Source: Paulownia fortunei
Lineage: Eukaryota > Streptophyta > Magnoliopsida > Lamiales > Paulowniaceae
NCBI GenBank assembly: GCA_019321725.1
Contig: CM033107.1
Location: 16,979,445 to 17,043,444 of the forward strand
Reading direction: 5' to 3'
DNA: 64,000 nt
The translations under genes and the position numbers were made by a program. Positions 61,785-64,000 of the stretch are shown here, piece by piece; position 1 is the first letter of the stretch; every line of letters starts with the position of its first letter. Below the pieces are notes generated by a model. It saw only the letters and a list, made by a program, of their open reading frames with translations. It searched no databases and was not told where the DNA came from.

Positions 61785-62496
61785 ATGTCCCTATAGACTT
61801 TTGAAAAAAAGGAAAAGAATGATTCGCATACTTTATGCATCCATGATAGAAAGCACAATATATGAATATCTATGTAAAAAATGTGATGTCACAAATGCTC
61901 TGAGTGTCACAAGTAGATATCAGTCCATTAGAAAACTGTAGAGATGATTCTTAATTACTTACAGAGCACTAAAGATATCTTCTTTGAGTTCAATTATGGA
62001 GACTTAAAGCTAGAAAGCTACATTTAGCTTTTAGTTCAATATAGATAACTTGAAATCTATGTTTAGATTTGTGCTCATCCTAAATAATTAGATGGTTAGC
62101 TGGAAAAGGCTCCAAGTAAGAGAGAAATGCTGATTCCACCTTCGATGTTAAATACATTGCAACTTGCGATACTGTGAAAGAAACCATTTGGATGAGGAAC
62201 TCCATCCAAGTTTTGTGTGTAAGTCAGACCGTTGTTGATCCCGATGTATTATGATAATAATGAGGCTATTGTACAAGCAAAGAAGACAAGGTGTTATCGA
62301 AGATCTAAGAAAATATAAAAAGGCGATACTATATGATTCAATAAATTATTGATGGAGACAACGTCAAAGTGGAATGAGTTTCCTTGGCAGAAAATATGGT
62401 AAACCCACTAGTTGAACAACTAAGACAATATGTGAAGGATATCTTAAGTAGGTGGCCTTAATAGAAGGACAATTATCTCTAGGATAAGTAGGAGAT
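61785..62496 (+). pseudogene. Copia-4 RT end and RNase H, with purine tract
   Basis: Resumes copia pol after the insertion. SWKRL and a KYIAT(C)DTVKETIWMRN stretch near 62150-62200 match the Copia-1 RNase H positions. NNEAIVQAKKTR follows near 62255-62290. All in shifting frames. Ends with AAGTAGGAGAT before the LTR. Confidence 0.65.
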
Positions 62497-62800
62497 TATT
62501 AGAGTAGAGCTATGTGAGTCAATTGGTTTGGTCATCTTTATACTCTTGTAGAAATAATTTTTTTTCATATTTATATCAATTAATTGCAACCTTCACCTTA
62601 AATTCACTATTATAAGGATTAGATGAAGTCCTTAAACCAAACATGGGCATGGTCGCACATATGCTGACGATCATGGAATATGTCTCTATGACTTTGCTTT
62701 TAAATCGTTCCAAGTCATGAATCATTGAGGCATGACATCAATGATCCTGTTGATGAGGGTGGAACTTTCTAATTTCATAATCGAATTAAGCTACTAGAAA
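62497..62800 (+). repeat. Copia-4 3' LTR, truncated by a LINE
   Basis: TATTAGAGTAGAGC matches the inverted end of LTR-A copies (TGTTAGAGTAGTGC). Further matches include ATACTCTTGTA, GGGCATGGTC and GATCATGGAATATG. It breaks at the LINE poly(A) end. Confidence 0.75.
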
Positions 62801-62952
62801 TTTTTTTTATATGAACATTGCCTGTGTTTAGGCGGGGGGTTTGGCGGACCCTTACCTGTATATTATTCACATAAAAGTCAAAGAGTATTTACAATGAATA
62901 TAAATGTACTCAAAATAAACAAGGAGTACTACTCTCTTACACATATAGCACA

Positions 62953-63446
62953 TCAACATTTAAATTTAATAGAAGGAAAGCCTAATCTATCTAATTCCAA
63001 AAGTCCTACAAATCTGCCATGTAACTCATGAGGGAGAATGATCCCAGAATCCTTAGCATCACAACCAAAGTTTGCATACCAATCTGCTAATTGATTCCTT
63101 TCTCTAATAATATGCACCAATTGGGTTTCCATTTCCTTTAAAAGATTGCAAAGTCGAATCTTAAAGTGCTGACGTTTCTAATGGCAAGTCTGTTGTGACA
63201 TCAATAGATGAATGGCAGCCCGTGCATCTATCTCAATAACGACTTTCTTGAATCCTTGCCCTTTGTAAATTTTTAGTCCTTTGGCAATGGCAGCAAGTTC
63301 AGCATATATGCTCAAACTAATGGGAAAAAATTCATAAAAGGCAAGCTGAAATGCACCAGAACAATCTCGGATTACCCCTCCTTCCCTAGCAATTCCAAGA
63401 CTACCTCGTCAAGCACCATCCGTATTTAATTTGATCCATTCATTTT
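62953..63446 (-). pseudogene. LINE RNase H domain
   Basis: WIKLNTDGA, then a TGA, GGVIRDCSGAFQLAF, IYAELAAIAKGL, KKVVIEIDARAAIHL, a TAG, then HIIRERNQLADWYANFG and LLELDRLGFPSIKF. The four acidic catalytic positions (D of NTDG, E of YAEL, D of EID, D of LADW) are all present. Two in-frame stops break it. It matches the plant RNase H type found at the C-terminus of LINE polyproteins. Confidence 0.8.
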
Positions 63447-63559
63447 ATTCCACGTGATAGGAATTGGGTGAACAACCTTAGTACGTAGAAAATGATATTC
63501 CAATCGTAATGCTGTAGCATAATCCCCTTTCCAGTGCTCTCGTTTTAATAATTGACATT

Positions 63560-63999
63560 GGTATAATCTTGAAGTCGAACCCTAACATTTGCAAAATAAT
63601 AGTAGTTGGGTTGATCCTTTTATTCCTATGCTTTGATGCATTCCTCCCAAAAAAACCAAAGGATAAAAAGCAGTATCACATATTGAACATGACCCTAGTG
63701 ATATGTGGAGATGAATGAAACCAGCTGTGGAGCATAATGATAATGTCATTAGTATTAGGCAACTGAATGCCAAATATTGAAGTAAAGTTCTACCAATTAG
63801 TCCTCGCCACATTTCCTATTAGAAAATACCATTTACCAGGATGATAAATACAGCATGCCAGAAAGGTGGGATTGCTTTTGGAGGAATCATGGAAAGTTTC
63901 TATATCTCTACAACATTGGCATTTGGACAATATCTGAAAGCCTCTTTCAAATATTTTCTCATCAAGTGGCAGCTATTCGTGTAACAGCCGCTAAAGAAA
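63560..63999 (-). pseudogene. LINE zf-RVT region
   Basis: Readable in shifting minus frames: LPLDEKIFERGFQILSKCQC with the CQCC metal-binding cluster and IETFHD, later FGIQLPNTNDI and LFILWFFW. This order is typical of the zinc-binding part between RT and RNase H in plant LINEs. Frameshifts near 63850 and 63600. Confidence 0.65.
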
Positions 64000-64000
64000 A

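Larger units (their letters stand above)
52986..62800 (+). mobile_element. Copia-4, degenerate copia element split by Athila X-A
   Basis: Plus-strand copia remnant in two parts, 52986-54362 and 61785-62800. The broken reading resumes across the X-A insertion: LSKRM before it and a TFEKKEKN stretch after it are adjacent positions of copia pol. A short 3' LTR of the LTR-A family begins at 62497. No matching 5' LTR was recognised, and integrase appears deleted between the gag/protease end and RT. Confidence 0.75.
62801..64000 (-). mobile_element. LINE 3' end (non-LTR retrotransposon), runs off the window
   Basis: Minus strand. The 3' end is an A run (T8 at 62801-62808) abutting the Copia-4 LTR, as expected for target-primed reverse transcription. 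A 3' UTR of about 145 bp follows the TGA at 62953-62955. Upstream are RNase H and a zf-RVT region. The 5' part lies beyond 64000, so a target duplication cannot be checked. Confidence 0.7.

Overview
This window looks like nuclear DNA of a dicot-type flowering plant. It is AT-rich, has long introns with GT..AG borders, and is dominated by Ty1/copia and Ty3/gypsy (Athila, Tat and tRNA-iMet-primed) LTR retrotransposons. I cannot name the species. There is no bacterial signature, no CRISPR array and no cellular tRNA or rRNA gene.

One host gene appears intact. A 12-exon minus-strand gene (coding span 12443-22418) reads through to a 702-residue ARF-GAP of the plant AGD14 / animal AGFG type. It has a complete C-x2-C-x16-C-x2-C zinc finger assembled across introns, two FDSVPE repeats, and two NPF motifs, one at the extreme C-terminus. 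Its introns hold a MITE-like element, a 17-G tract and a 33-bp tandem repeat. Its 5' side is hemmed in by a copia LTR about 640 bp from the ATG.

Layout. 1-1200: a divergent Athila-like LTR. 2136-9509: Copia-1 (minus), LTRs at 2136-4245 and 7308-9509 around a decayed, gag-less pol. 9515-10873: Tat-type leader and LTR (minus). 10874-12442: spacer and AGD14 3' UTR. 12443-23059: AGD14 and its promoter. 23060-31008: Copia-2 (plus), all domains recognisable but broken. 31009-31075: PBS and leader scrap of a second Copia-2-type copy. 31076-52284: collapsed Copia-3 (minus), whose LTR was entered by an 18.5-kb Athila element (Athila-Y, 32786-51278, minus). Athila-Y carries further material: a chimeric block of gypsy LTR (Z-B) and a second Athila (X-B), and an intronless pseudogene of a LONELY GUY (LOG) cytokinin-activating enzyme. 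52285-62800: Copia-4 (plus), split by Athila X-A (54363-61784), which is itself split by a 2.9-kb solo LTR (Z-A, 54472-57361); both insertions keep perfect 5-bp target duplications. 62801-64000: 3' end of a LINE (minus) with zf-RVT and RNase H regions and a poly(A) tail.

All mobile elements look dead: each coding region I could read has stops, frameshifts or large deletions. The items most worth a second look are the LOG retrocopy inside a retrotransposon block, a row of hairpins in the copia LTR whose arms co-vary between copies, the doubly dated nesting at 52-63 kb, and GC palindromes and CATGCA clusters inside otherwise AT-rich LTRs.
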